Below are positions 9,801-19,100 of a stretch of 64,000 bases of DNA, one piece after another. This stretch comes from Angomonas deanei (taxonomy: Eukaryota > Euglenozoa > Kinetoplastea > Trypanosomatida > Trypanosomatidae), in contig LR877150.1 in assembly GCA_903995115.1 (NCBI GenBank), positions 885,001-949,000 of the forward strand, given 5' to 3'. Made by a program: the position numbers and the translations under genes. Numbering within the stretch: the stretch's first letter is position 1; every line of letters starts with the position of its first letter. A model generated the notes under the pieces. It saw only the letters and a list, made by a program, of their open reading frames with translations, was not told the origin of the DNA and did not search any database.

Positions 9801-11568
9801 TAGCAACCCCTCCGAGGCGGCCCAGTCCCCTCAAATGTACGAGGACCCAAAGGCAACGTTTGCTGGATTGTTCCCCCAATGCAAAGACCTGCTGCTCTGG
9901 TGGGCTAGGTATAGCGAGCGGCGGTATAACGCCCAGGAGGCGCTTCACTTTTTTAAACAAAGCAATAGCATCTACGACATTGTGCGCATTCTCTGCTCCC
10001 TCAACCCGCCCAAGATTGAAAATGCCCTTGAGGTGGTGAACAAGGAGATTGAGCGGGTGACGATGAAGTTCGACCAGTATCAATCCATGGCCACTGTCCC
10101 CAGCGACGCGTCGGACTCGAAGGCAGAACCGGAAAGGGTGGGGGCGGCGTACTTTATCGGACGACACTATGAGGTGAACGGCGACGCGGAGAAGGCTTTG
10201 AAGTACTACAAGCATGCCGGGGCGTACCGAAGTGGCGTCCGGGTGGCGCGAACGGAAGGCCGCGACAAGGAGATGGTGCAACTGGCGAAGTCTAGCAGGG
10301 ATGACAGTTTAATTCTGGAGTGCGCCATATTTCTAGAGAACAAGTCTACCTTCGACAAGGCAGTGGAGCTCTATCGAGAGGTGGGGGCTACTCAACTGGC
10401 GCTGAATGCGTGCATTCGCGGCGGCCTTTACGACACACTGAACGAGATTAGTGCGGATTTGGCCAATAGCTCGACCGACTCCGAGGTGTTCATGAATATG
10501 GCGAAACACTTCCAGTCCTCTGGGGAATACCAACGCACGGTGGAGATGCTCGTGTTTGCGCACCACTACGACGAAGCGCTCACCATGTGTCAGGAGCGGG
10601 GCGTCACGCTGACGGAGAATATGGCGGAGGCCATGACGAAGGAGCACAACGGCCTCCGGGCTGAGGAGAGGCAGTCCCTCTTGAAGCAAGTCGCCCACAT
10701 CGCGAAGGAGCAGGGGAGCTGGAACTTGGCCTGCAAAAAGTACACCCAATGCGGAGAACGCGTCAAGGCGCTGAAAATGCTAATGCGCGGCGGAGAAGTC
10801 GAAAAGGTGATCTTTTTTGCAAACCACTCCCGTAACGCAGAAATTTACACATTGGCGGCCAACTATTTGCAGTCGCAGAGTTGGAGTACGGATAAAAATG
10901 TGTACAAGAGCATTGTCCACTTTTACACCAAGGCGAAAGCATTCGACAGTCTCCTCTCCTTTTTTGACTCCTGCGCGCAATTGCAGATTGACGAGAACCG
11001 TGACTACAAGGCCGCCCTGTTTGCCGTGAATGAAAGCATACGCACCATCGAAAAGGCACAGTCGACGAACAACCATATTGCGAACGCAAATGTCGATCTT
11101 CTGAAACAGAAATCAACCATTATTTCAGGTTTGCTCCGGGCACAGCAGCTGGTGGACTCCATTGTGGCCGAGCGGCGCGGCACGGAGGAGGAAAAGAAGA
11201 AGTGTGATGAGGTAATCTCCATCTGCTCGGACTATGTGAAGCGTAGCAGACCCGCCCATGAGGACCACGCCCTTTTAGAATCTGCCATCCGCATCGGAGA
11301 CGTGTTCGCGCTTTTGGTAAAATTCTATTTTGAAAAGATGGGGGAGCCGAAGAATGCGCTCAAGGTGCTGGAAAGCATGCCGAAGCACGGTGTCGAACCA
11401 CAGTACTTTCTGGAAATTGATGTCATGGAACAGGTATGCAAGGCCAATGACAAGAAACTCTCCGATATTGTGGTCATCAACAATGCCACATTGCCAGTGG
11501 CCGAAGGCAGACGACGTAGCAGCGCGGCGGGACGATCGTCCATCTTGGAAGAAGAGTTGAAGATTTAG
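6838..11568 (+). CDS. IFT140: Intraflagellar transport protein IFT140
   Basis: A 1576-residue subunit of the IFT-A complex, which drives retrograde transport and membrane-protein entry in the flagellum. The first ~700 residues are WD40-like beta-propeller sequence (e.g. LAWHPSNKSLAIGMSNGKLLIW). From about residue 800 on there are TPR-like helical repeats. The C-terminal third matches my memory of human IFT140 closely: LTENMAEAMTKE, then QGSWNLACKKYTQCGERVKA, EKVIFFANHSRNAEIYTLAANYLQS, FYTKAKAFDSLLSFFDSCAQ and the closing 'AIRIGDVFALLVKFYFEKMG'. The length fits the family (about 1400-1500) with a slightly extended propeller half. The frame is unbroken over 4.7 kb, unlike several neighbours. 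The start is the first ATG after the upstream pyrimidine tract. Confidence 0.93.
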   Translation: MSLFVVNSPDHDGTFTNLVSCHKTHPLVASAWDNPSTVLLTDSEGEKLCFIDLPNKELKVTMLAWHPSNKSLAIGMSNGKLLIWSAATPQSVGLEVSDPRCLLMTSKGGSCQDVEGAVREHNAGAIVCGAWSNGGQYFATATSQKNVAIWFIENATAVNDFGDRSRLMWSVETESVIHQMLPIPSSGADEIKFVLFNGGQKVFSLDGDQKLNTMLSQGERILALLVDSQTRAMILLNAKYMMEVYSIADDLTANLITHHKLTISSTPSESAPVSMIWASPTVVAVSCGDGFIRMFDTSSDEVFSVNFPDEGAHITSLSSVTGKALVAVATTEGVLAIFQRTATAVASMGNRRVSVTGAALGDKDPSLEWEAIATHDMGGRVDTVYCTPLGDIVSCINGKTLSVLHETIRKRDWDGTAAATQISSDMVVVESITGCQCLLQSPKKIRGLSISFPMIILWDGEQLNIFTINETTSAYSQVNSVPCSTPVFAAHPNGLLYVKEDRILYRSWDLQELGQLAFTEAEGFPMLLDVMCDYMVAVSNKSVLRLAKISALNLTPFGPSRPLNLSNATILSLKDGGDREQQRVNVSGPLTVVTARINAQGRKVALMTRVGSLGSPDSRIWIYDSDIDKAYCYDFAEQSEIPDTIYWNTPEPNSNSIGEMEYLLLACETHEVGGSGAQEVLESNTKQYKGGREPVRHHDLPQNLPDMQNYADGMNQRRRASLGATNLLIKRSHNIATLFATPNGLVLHNSITLQDYQICLVGLTIPDFLLASIKIKGDPSNAEDYVIEQKRLRDFDELKSDKDVAVREALLKFSYYATSNNMDEAYRCIKTIRNASAWQGLARMCVANGRLDVAAVCLATMQDGVGARLLREAIEEYPNDKNVQIATLACSLKMVEETEKYLRASQRYDLITDVYLACGKFEQAQRHTQRFDRIRIRPVAYKYAQFMESLQNNDAAIMWYYNSRCAGTDVPRVFFQTNRLHELRELMTSNPSEAAQSPQMYEDPKATFAGLFPQCKDLLLWWARYSERRYNAQEALHFFKQSNSIYDIVRILCSLNPPKIENALEVVNKEIERVTMKFDQYQSMATVPSDASDSKAEPERVGAAYFIGRHYEVNGDAEKALKYYKHAGAYRSGVRVARTEGRDKEMVQLAKSSRDDSLILECAIFLENKSTFDKAVELYREVGATQLALNACIRGGLYDTLNEISADLANSSTDSEVFMNMAKHFQSSGEYQRTVEMLVFAHHYDEALTMCQERGVTLTENMAEAMTKEHNGLRAEERQSLLKQVAHIAKEQGSWNLACKKYTQCGERVKALKMLMRGGEVEKVIFFANHSRNAEIYTLAANYLQSQSWSTDKNVYKSIVHFYTKAKAFDSLLSFFDSCAQLQIDENRDYKAALFAVNESIRTIEKAQSTNNHIANANVDLLKQKSTIISGLLRAQQLVDSIVAERRGTEEEKKKCDEVISICSDYVKRSRPAHEDHALLESAIRIGDVFALLVKFYFEKMGEPKNALKVLESMPKHGVEPQYFLEIDVMEQVCKANDKKLSDIVVINNATLPVAEGRRRSSAAGRSSILEEELKI

Positions 11569-11837
11569 AAACCCGACGATGAGGTTCATTTTTTCCCTTT
11601 TTCTTTCCCATTTCGTTTGATCTTTATTTTTGGTGATGTATGTAGATATAGACACAAATTATTTTTCATTTGTGAGTTTTCATTGTATATACTTGTATAA
11701 GAGAGATTTTTATTTTTTTTATTGTTGTTGTTCGTCATGATCTGACGTTTTGGTATTTTCTGTTCCTTTGCAGACACTTTCCCTTTTCTGTTGCTACTTC
11801 CTGTGCCTTTTTCTTTCTCCTTCTCATTTTTGTTATA

Positions 11838-13988
11838 ATGTCAATCTCACAAAGAATGGACCGTACCGATCCAGATATAGAAAAGTCCATCAAGCAGGGC
11901 GGTAGTTCAAAGGCCACTTTTGTGTCAAAGAAGAAGAGCGAGTGGTCCGCCGCAAAGGAGAGTAGTAGTGGTTACACGAAGCAGACAGGTGGTTCGCCAA
12001 ATGGTGATTCGTCCAAGTTTCGTGTGGTGCATCCGTATGGGTTTAAGATTCTGAAAAACACTAGTGCCGTGGAAAGATCGCTGCATGGGTACTTTCGGTT
12101 ACCGCCACCTCCTAATCCACAGGTGCAGGAGGAGAGGGAAAGGCTGCACAGGGAGTTGCTGAAAATGGAAAAGGCCGAAATGACGGCAATGCGTGATCTC
12201 GGTGGTTACGAAGGACTGACATTGGATGGGTTTCTTCTCCTCAACTCCTCGGGCTGTGACAACCCGGAGGATGTGGAGTCCGTGACGCTGCAGAAAATGA
12301 ATCTCACGGATTCGGTCCGGGACGACCTTGCTTTTTTCCAAACTTGTTTTTTCTGGACGTCAGTGAGAACAAACTTCGATTAGAGGATTTGCTGAATTTG
12401 AGCGGTCTCGAGACGTTGCACTTGGCCTACAACCAGATTGATTCTCTCCGGGGTGTCGAGGAGAGTGTCCTGTGCCAGCAAGAGATGGACCATTTGAACA
12501 TGACAGGGGACGGCACCGATCCGGAGAACAACAGGGGGAGAAGGACAAATGAACTCAGCACCACCATGACCAGCAAAAGTTCAGCCACACACGACGTTTT
12601 GCTTCCCCGTTTGACAGCCCTCAACATGTCGTGCAATCTAATCCCGCACGGGGATATTCCCTTTACTGTCCTACTTTCCCTGTTTGGAAAAACTAGACCT
12701 CAGCAGCAACTTTTTGAAGCAGCTTCCCCATGACTTGTCCTTCCTGTCCAGTGTAACGCACTTTGCCCTCGAGAACAACCAGTTCTCATCGAGAGACGAG
12801 TCGAAGGATGTGTTTATTTCTCTGTCAACGATGCCGTCGCTCGTGGAGGTAAATCTTAATCACAACAACTTGTCACACATTTATCCGTTTTCGGTAGATG
12901 AGGGGAGCGGGGTTTGCTTTCCCTCCATCGAAGTGATTGGGCTGAGTGGCAACCAGTTCAAAACGTTGGGTGACTTTTTACCTCTTGCACGACTCCACCG
13001 GACCTTGAGACGTGTGGTCTTGTCCAAAAACCCGATCGGCCGCGACAACAGAGAAGTAGTGAAGGCGAAGTCCGGCTTTGATAAAGTGATCTTGGACGCC
13101 TATTTCGAAAGGACGAAGCAACAAGGGAAAGGCGACGACAATGACACGCTGTGGAATAAGACGGAGGATCTTTGGAATGCCGAAACCTGGGAGCGGTTCT
13201 TGCCAAACCAAGAGGAAGGACCCAACGGAAATCAGCAGAGTGTTTCTACCGCCGCGGCAAAGGCCGCCGCTGCCAGTTACGCTCCCGCAGAGACGTCTGA
13301 CCGTCCCCAGGCGCCAGACGTGACAACGGCAGAAAGTTCAGCCCGGGTGTTTACGGAGCGTCCACAGCGAACGGAAACCGGGGCAACCATGTCAGCGGAG
13401 GAGTACCTCCACAGCTACCACGTTGATCTAATCTTCACGGATGTCGAGATGCCAAAGAAGAGCACGCGCGAATTCTACTCGTCTGGGCGGTCCGCCCAGC
13501 AGCCGCTCGTGACGGTGCCCAACTACAAGGAGTTCATGGACATCTACCGTATTACAGGCTCCACCAAGGAAGCTAGAAATGCCCCTCTGAAGAAGACGAC
13601 CCGGCCTCAGAAGCAGGGGGTTCGGGTTGCCGTGCGTACGGCGGCGACCCCAACAGAGGAACCGTCCGATGAGGAACTGGAGGAGTATGACGAGGAGGTG
13701 GAGGTGGAGGTGACCGACAGCGATGCCGAGGAGGAAGACGGTGGTGACTTTTTCATTACCGGCGTAGACGACGAGACTGACACACGAAAAAAGAAGATTA
13801 TCCGCACTACGGTCAAGATGAAAAGACCCAAAAGGAGTACATTGGATACGACGGAAAGTTTCGACGCGGGTGATGCAACGATGGCGACAACCACATCAAA
13901 TGGCCCCACGGCCCACAACGCAGTTTCAGAACTGCGTAACCTTCTCCGAAAGCCACTCCCTCATTTACCCTACTCCAACACAAATTAA
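11838..13988 (+). CDS. LRR protein resembling XRRA1, frame broken twice
   Basis: One leucine-rich-repeat gene read in three frame segments (11838 to about 12337, then to about 12680, then to 13988). The N-terminus is basic and disordered and contains RVVHPYGFKILKNTSAVERS and a charged helix before the repeats. LRRs follow: LFFLDVSENKLRLEDLLNLS, LETLHLAYNQIDSL, LTALNMSCNLI, LEKLDLSSNFLKQLP, LVEVNLNHNNL and VIGLSGNQFKTLG. The C-terminal half is low complexity with a strongly acidic block (about 13660-13750). The repeat spacing and the 'FLDVSENKL..E.L' opening recall XRRA1, an LRR protein conserved in flagellates, but this is a resemblance and not a firm orthology. Break 1 lies in the T6 run at 12332-12337 (one T too few would explain it). 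Break 2 lies at about 12672-12685 (one base too many). The repeat pattern continues smoothly across both. Confidence 0.7.
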
Positions 13989-14050
13989 ACAGTTTGCTTC
14001 ATTATGTACAATAGGTTTTTTTCCCCCGTTTTCAGCTCCGGTGGACTCCC

Positions 14051-14076
14051 GTGTGTGTTTGTGTGTGTGTGTGTGT
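14051..14076 (+). repeat. (GT)n microsatellite in an intergenic spacer
   Basis: An almost pure GT tract just upstream of the tail-anchored protein gene. It lies between the LRR gene and the acceptor-like pyrimidine tract at about 14116-14141 (CCTCCTCTCTCCCCCCCTTTTTTTTT). Confidence 0.8.
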
Positions 14077-14173
14077 CCTTTATTTCCTGTCGGAAGCGTC
14101 ATTATTTTTTCATTCCTCCTCTCTCCCCCCCTTTTTTTTTAATTATTATTATTATTATCTTGCTTGTCAGACT

Positions 14174-14842
14174 ATGCAAGATGGTTTACCAACCCCAGAG
14201 GAGGTCCTCCGCAAATGGACCACATTCGATCGCAACGAAAGAAGTGACGTAACGGCTAGGCTTGTTCCCTTTTTTATTGAAAAAGTGATAACCTATAGAT
14301 GCGGACAAGTGGACGACGATTTGTTTAGAGAGGACATTTCATCGTGGGTGCCAGTGGCGCATAGAATCATCGACGACCGCGCCGTTGTGGCGGAAGAAAA
14401 AGTGACGTGGGAGCTGTTCGAGAAGCTGAGAAAGGTACTGCAGGACGCAGAAACCATTCTAGAGGATATTCAGTTGCGACTATATAGACAACGAAAGAAG
14501 CGCATCAGTTTTGCTTCTCCCATTGCCAGTCGCGTACGGAGTGTCAGCCCTAGCGTTCCCGCGGAGGCGCTGATGTGTAGTCAGACGGAACAGTTGTACG
14601 CCGAGGAATCGGAGGAGGAGGAAGAGGAAGAGACGAGTGTGGCGCGCAATAGCGGTACATATTACGGAAATGTGTTCCACTCCTCCGAAAGAAATGAGGA
14701 TGATACACTCACTAAATCGAAACATCGCCCCGCTGAGGAAAAAATGCGTGGCGACCATTTTCACCTTTTTAAGCATTGTACTGCGTTGATGTGCATCAGC
14801 GTAATTGTGCTACTGTGTATACTAGTGTTCCAGGGCGTTTAA
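14174..14842 (+). CDS. Tail-anchored membrane protein, unknown function
   Basis: A 222-residue protein that I do not recognise. The N-terminal ~120 residues look helical and soluble (LPTPEEVLRKWTTF, KVTWELFEKLRKVLQDAETI). A Ser-rich and then acidic linker follows, with a run of eight Glu residues broken by one Ser. The C-terminus is a single hydrophobic segment (ALMCISVIVLLCILVFQGV) ending the protein, the topology of a tail-anchored protein. It lacks a clear SNARE heptad register. An in-frame ATG at 14051 lies inside the GT repeat upstream of the pyrimidine tract, so I chose the ATG at 14174, just after the likely acceptor (TTGCTTGTCAG). Confidence 0.7.
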   Translation: MQDGLPTPEEVLRKWTTFDRNERSDVTARLVPFFIEKVITYRCGQVDDDLFREDISSWVPVAHRIIDDRAVVAEEKVTWELFEKLRKVLQDAETILEDIQLRLYRQRKKRISFASPIASRVRSVSPSVPAEALMCSQTEQLYAEESEEEEEEETSVARNSGTYYGNVFHSSERNEDDTLTKSKHRPAEEKMRGDHFHLFKHCTALMCISVIVLLCILVFQGV

Positions 14843-15050
14843 CCACTTCTCTTTTTTTTTTTTTTGGCTATCTTTATTAGACTTTAGATTCGTGTATAAT
14901 ATTACTGGCTGTATACCAAACGGAACTATTCTCTTTTTTTTTTTTGTGTGTGTGTGCGTGTTTTACATTGCTCGTCCCGCCAAGTGCATGTTTATTTTCC
15001 CTTTCTTTTTATCTGCAAGAACAGTCTAGTCAAGTTTCAACGAGGTCAGC

Positions 15051-15731
15051 ATGACGCACAATCTAGCGGAAGACGGGAAGGAGAGCAAGAACGGGTTTCA
15101 ACTTCTTGTGCATGGTGTGGTGGAAGGGGCAGAATGCACGGAAGTCGGGACGTTGTTTGCTAGAACACATTTGTTTTTCGGACCCGATTGGTCCTTTCTC
15201 ACCGCTGGCCAGTCCGACTATTCCGACACTGATGTTTTGGTGTCGCCCACGTATAGTAATAATGCAGAGATTGTGACGCAACTATCCGACCGGGCACAGA
15301 GTCCGTTCGCGACTTTTAATTGGAGTGCACCGTTTGAGTTCGCGTTACAAAGCACGAATCCGTCCGGCTGGCCTCAACTAGTCGTCACCCTTCACACGGT
15401 CACCAATGGGAATGAGAACAGAGACCCCGAGGACAAGACCGGCAACCTCCTCGGCAGTGGGGAGTCGATTATAGGGTATGGACGGTGCTTCGTCCCTTGT
15501 ACACCCGGCCATCACACGAAGAAAATTAGAATGATGCAGCTGGAAAACGCGACGAGGAAACACCAATTTGTGAGCATGCTCACCCGGGAAAAACCAGTCC
15601 TACGAGACTTATCATACTTGTGTAAAGGAGAAGACCGTATTGTGCTCACGGCGCGATCACTGGCGGGTAGCGTAACCCTGTCCTTCTCCGTCATGGTAAA
15701 CGGCCTGCAGAATTGCGGGTTTGAGTTATAG
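15051..15731 (+). CDS. B9D1: B9 domain-containing protein 1 (transition zone)
   Basis: A 226-residue protein matching B9D1/MKSR1, a subunit of the MKS complex at the ciliary transition zone that gates entry of membrane proteins. Family signatures in order: FQLLVHGVVEGAE at the start, FFGPDWSFLTAGQ, WSAPFEFALQSTNPSGWPQL (human: 'IDVTFKSTNPYGWPQIV'), GYGRCFVPCTPGHHTKKI (human: 'GYGAVHVPFSPGRHKRTI'), and a C-terminal strand SVTLSFSVMVNGLQNCGFEL. The length is close to the human protein (204), with a short insert before GYG (about residues 120-140). The upstream flank has T-rich runs at 14931-14945 and 14990-15010, then an AG close to the ATG. Confidence 0.94.
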   Translation: MTHNLAEDGKESKNGFQLLVHGVVEGAECTEVGTLFARTHLFFGPDWSFLTAGQSDYSDTDVLVSPTYSNNAEIVTQLSDRAQSPFATFNWSAPFEFALQSTNPSGWPQLVVTLHTVTNGNENRDPEDKTGNLLGSGESIIGYGRCFVPCTPGHHTKKIRMMQLENATRKHQFVSMLTREKPVLRDLSYLCKGEDRIVLTARSLAGSVTLSFSVMVNGLQNCGFEL

Positions 15732-16100
15732 AGCAATTGTAGAGCGGATGCATAAATAAATTATAAAGAAAAGAAAAGAAGAAGAAAACCCACTCAAAGT
15801 AAAAGTGATGTTTTAAATGCCATTTGTCTTGATGCTTTCCGAAATAGAAACAATGTTCTCATAGATATTTGCAATGCTTTTTTATATATACATTGAGTTT
15901 TATTCCACCGATTCACTGCCAATTGTTGGTTTCGCTTTTCTCGCTTTTTTTTTTTTTTTTTGCACACTACCAAGACTAAATTTCCCTCCAGTTTTTTTCT
16001 TTTTTTTTTTTTTTCGTGTGACTATTTCTGCAATTCGACATCGTAGGTAGATTTTTTTTTTTTTTTCCAAGTATCGTTAAAGAAAGTTGTTCGTTTCTGA
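15732..16100 (+). other. Intergenic region with three poly-T tracts
   Basis: A 369-base spacer with no coding sequence. A purine-rich stretch (AAAGAAAAGAAAAGAAGAAGAAAA) at about 15763-15787 probably lies in the B9D1 3' UTR. Three T runs follow at about 15944-15961, 15991-16014 and 16052-16066; the last is the best acceptor tract for the surface-protein gene at 16101. Confidence 0.6.
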
Positions 16101-19100
16101 ATGACGAGCGCAACCAATATTCTATTCGCACTGGTGCTCTTGCTAGCTCGCGCCAGTGCGGACCCGTGTATGTGGGTGTTTTACGCCGATGAAGGCACCA
16201 GTTACCATGAGTTGGGTCCTATCAAAGGGTCAAACCGCTGCCAAGGTGGCATCCTCTCCTACCGTGTGAAGAACTCCAATGGCTACAGCGTTGACTTCCT
16301 CGATTCCCACGTCCCTACGTTAAAGGCTTCTTTTAACTTTGGCCTCCCGTACGGCGAAGAGGCGTCCGCTAGTGTGAATATTGAAGTCCTTTGTAATTGG
16401 TATACCCCAATCTGCGGCAACGGACGAGTTTTCTTCCTCGTGCGGTCCAAGGAAACGAGCACGACGACGACTTCGACCAGTAGCAGTACGAGTACGAGTA
16501 CGAGTACCACTTCTTCCACTACCTCCCCCACCAACTCTTCCACCACTTCATCGACGGCGACCCCGGCAGAGCTCACATGCAACGCACTGAATGATGTCAC
16601 CGTTGAGGTAACGAAGACGACCGAAGTTAATGTACTGAACAACGTGCAAAACTGCCCCGACCCAGTCGTGAAAATCATCGGTGAGTCCAACCAGCAAGGC
16701 TCTTCCCAAAAATACTTTTCGCTGAACGGAGGAAAACTGTTGTTCAGTGGATCGAAAGACGAGGGCCTCTTTGCAGCCAACCTAAGAGTGTCCTGCTCTA
16801 ACAGTAAACAGTGTGACTTGACACAGTCTGTCGTGGCAAAGAATCCTCTCCCAACGGAGGTGCCGACGCTCCCCGATTGTGCGACCGTTTACAATTTTGA
16901 GGTCACCGCCGCGGATGAACTGGACGACATCATTTTACCGAACGACGGTGACAGAGCGCTGTGCAAAGTGGATGGGGACAGACTGTTTTCCTACGAGGTG
17001 ATCACTCTCCCCAAATACAACGCTGACAAGTTTGTGTTCACCAGTAGGGGTGGCTTTTCCTACTTGGCGCCCGTCAACCCAGGCACAGATGAGTTCACCT
17101 TTGTGGTCAAATGTGGCCCCCGGCTTTCCAGCGTATCCTTCAGTTTGTGCAAGGCCACGGGGTTGATTTCAATCCAAAGTCCCGACACGCCCCCCACCAC
17201 CGCCCCCGGTGCCTGCCCAGGGTCCTACGTGTACACGTATCCGTCAGATGAGAAGGATGGCGTCATTTCCGCAACACACAACATTATCTCCTCGGTTCAG
17301 GCCAACACCCAGGCGTGCTCCTCCCCGTCTGTCGCGATCGTATCCAACGCTACCCAAGGAGTGGTTGAGCTGAACGCCGACAGCGGAGATTTTACATACA
17401 GCAGCGCCGCGATCGCCCCCCTCAAGGATTCGTTCACGTTCAAGTACACGTGCGGTGATTTCTCATGCTCGTCCAGTGCCTCTATTGTGGTGGAAGAGCA
17501 CAACGACCCGAATAAGGTGTACCAACTGCACAGTGATACCATCTACTGCCGGGGTACGTGCGACGCCGATGCCGACCAATCCATCGACCCTGCGACTCAT
17601 TTGAGAAAGGACGGCAAGGGGTCGGACGAGGTGAGCTTCGACTTCACAGATGACGGTGAGCTTTTGATTATTGCCTACTCAAGGATCTACAATATGGCCG
17701 CCCGCTTTGTGACCTTTACCCCACTGACCGCTGGAGAATCCCTTGTGATACCGTCGTCCATCATGGACGGCTCCCACATGTCATTCGAGCCCAAGTGCCT
17801 CGCAAAACAGTCCGAGACGGGATCGGCTAACACCATCTGGGAGTGGACCGACGCGGAGGCGTCTCCGCCGAAGGGACACCTCAACACCGTTACGAAGGAG
17901 TACAAATCTGGCGCCAATTATTATCATACGTTCGGTGGCAACCACCGCTACTGTGACGTCTTTCGGAGAGACCCGTGCACCTATGCTCCCTTTTTGACCC
18001 CTACCCTGAACGATGACAACAACAATGACATTGACGATTCTCCCTCTGTTCAGTGGAAGTTGTACGTGAATGACTGCGATGCGACGTGGGTCGGCCGCGC
18101 CTCGGTAGAGTCGCTGAGAGCCCTGCGACAGCCGGATGGTTCCGCGACGTTTAATTTGATCAACGAGAACCAGCTCGAGGGTACCCTGTACACGCAGGTG
18201 GTGAAACCGACGAGCTGGACGGAACCCGCGAAAGGTGTGGTTTCGTCTAGCAAGGCTTACAAACTGGTATTAACGATCAAGGATTCTATTGTAGTGGATA
18301 TTGCCGTCAACGGGGGGTCGTCCATGAAGGCCAGCACAGATATTCAGTTTGTGTCGAGCGAGCACAAGAGTACCACGGAGCGTGTTTACGGCTATGCCCT
18401 TCGAATCTTTCCCTATCGGGTCAATGCTACAACACAGTCAAACGAGTACATAGACAATTGCAAGATCAAGGACGTGACGCTGATTGATTACACGGTTAAA
18501 TCTCCCAATAAGTACGATTGCCCCACATGCACGGGAACGCGGTACTCCTGCACCGGAACGGGTAATGGATATGAAACGGACTGTGGCGACGCCGAAGTGG
18601 TGAGGTTCGAACCTTATGACGAGTCGATCATTAATTGGGACCAGACGGAAGAGAGTTTAGGCGGGAAGAATCTTTTCCCTAGCACCGACTTGAACAGTAC
18701 GTACATGTTGCTTCACCGCTTCTTCGTTCGCGTGAGGGGGTCGAACACGGCCTCCTCCGCCGGGAGTTCTCCCATGATTCACTTTCGTTTGAAGATTCTG
18801 CTCGATTCTGGAGAGTCTTTTGAAGTTTCTGTAGACCAGACGAGTTATGTGAGTGAAATTAACGCGAACTTTGTTCACTCCAAGGTCTGCCGCTCCACTT
18901 CTTACTGGCCCGTGGCCGATGCACTCGGGAGTTCCCTTCCAGCCAAGCCGTACAACATTACCCTCGCCACCTTTCCCGACGTCAAGTATGACGAAACGTT
19001 GAACGCGGTGCTTCTCTCACCGGAACAGTGTGAGGCCAACGTCGGGAGCGAGACGCAGGTCACCCTACCCAGTCAGAAAGCGGCAACCACGTCCGGCAAG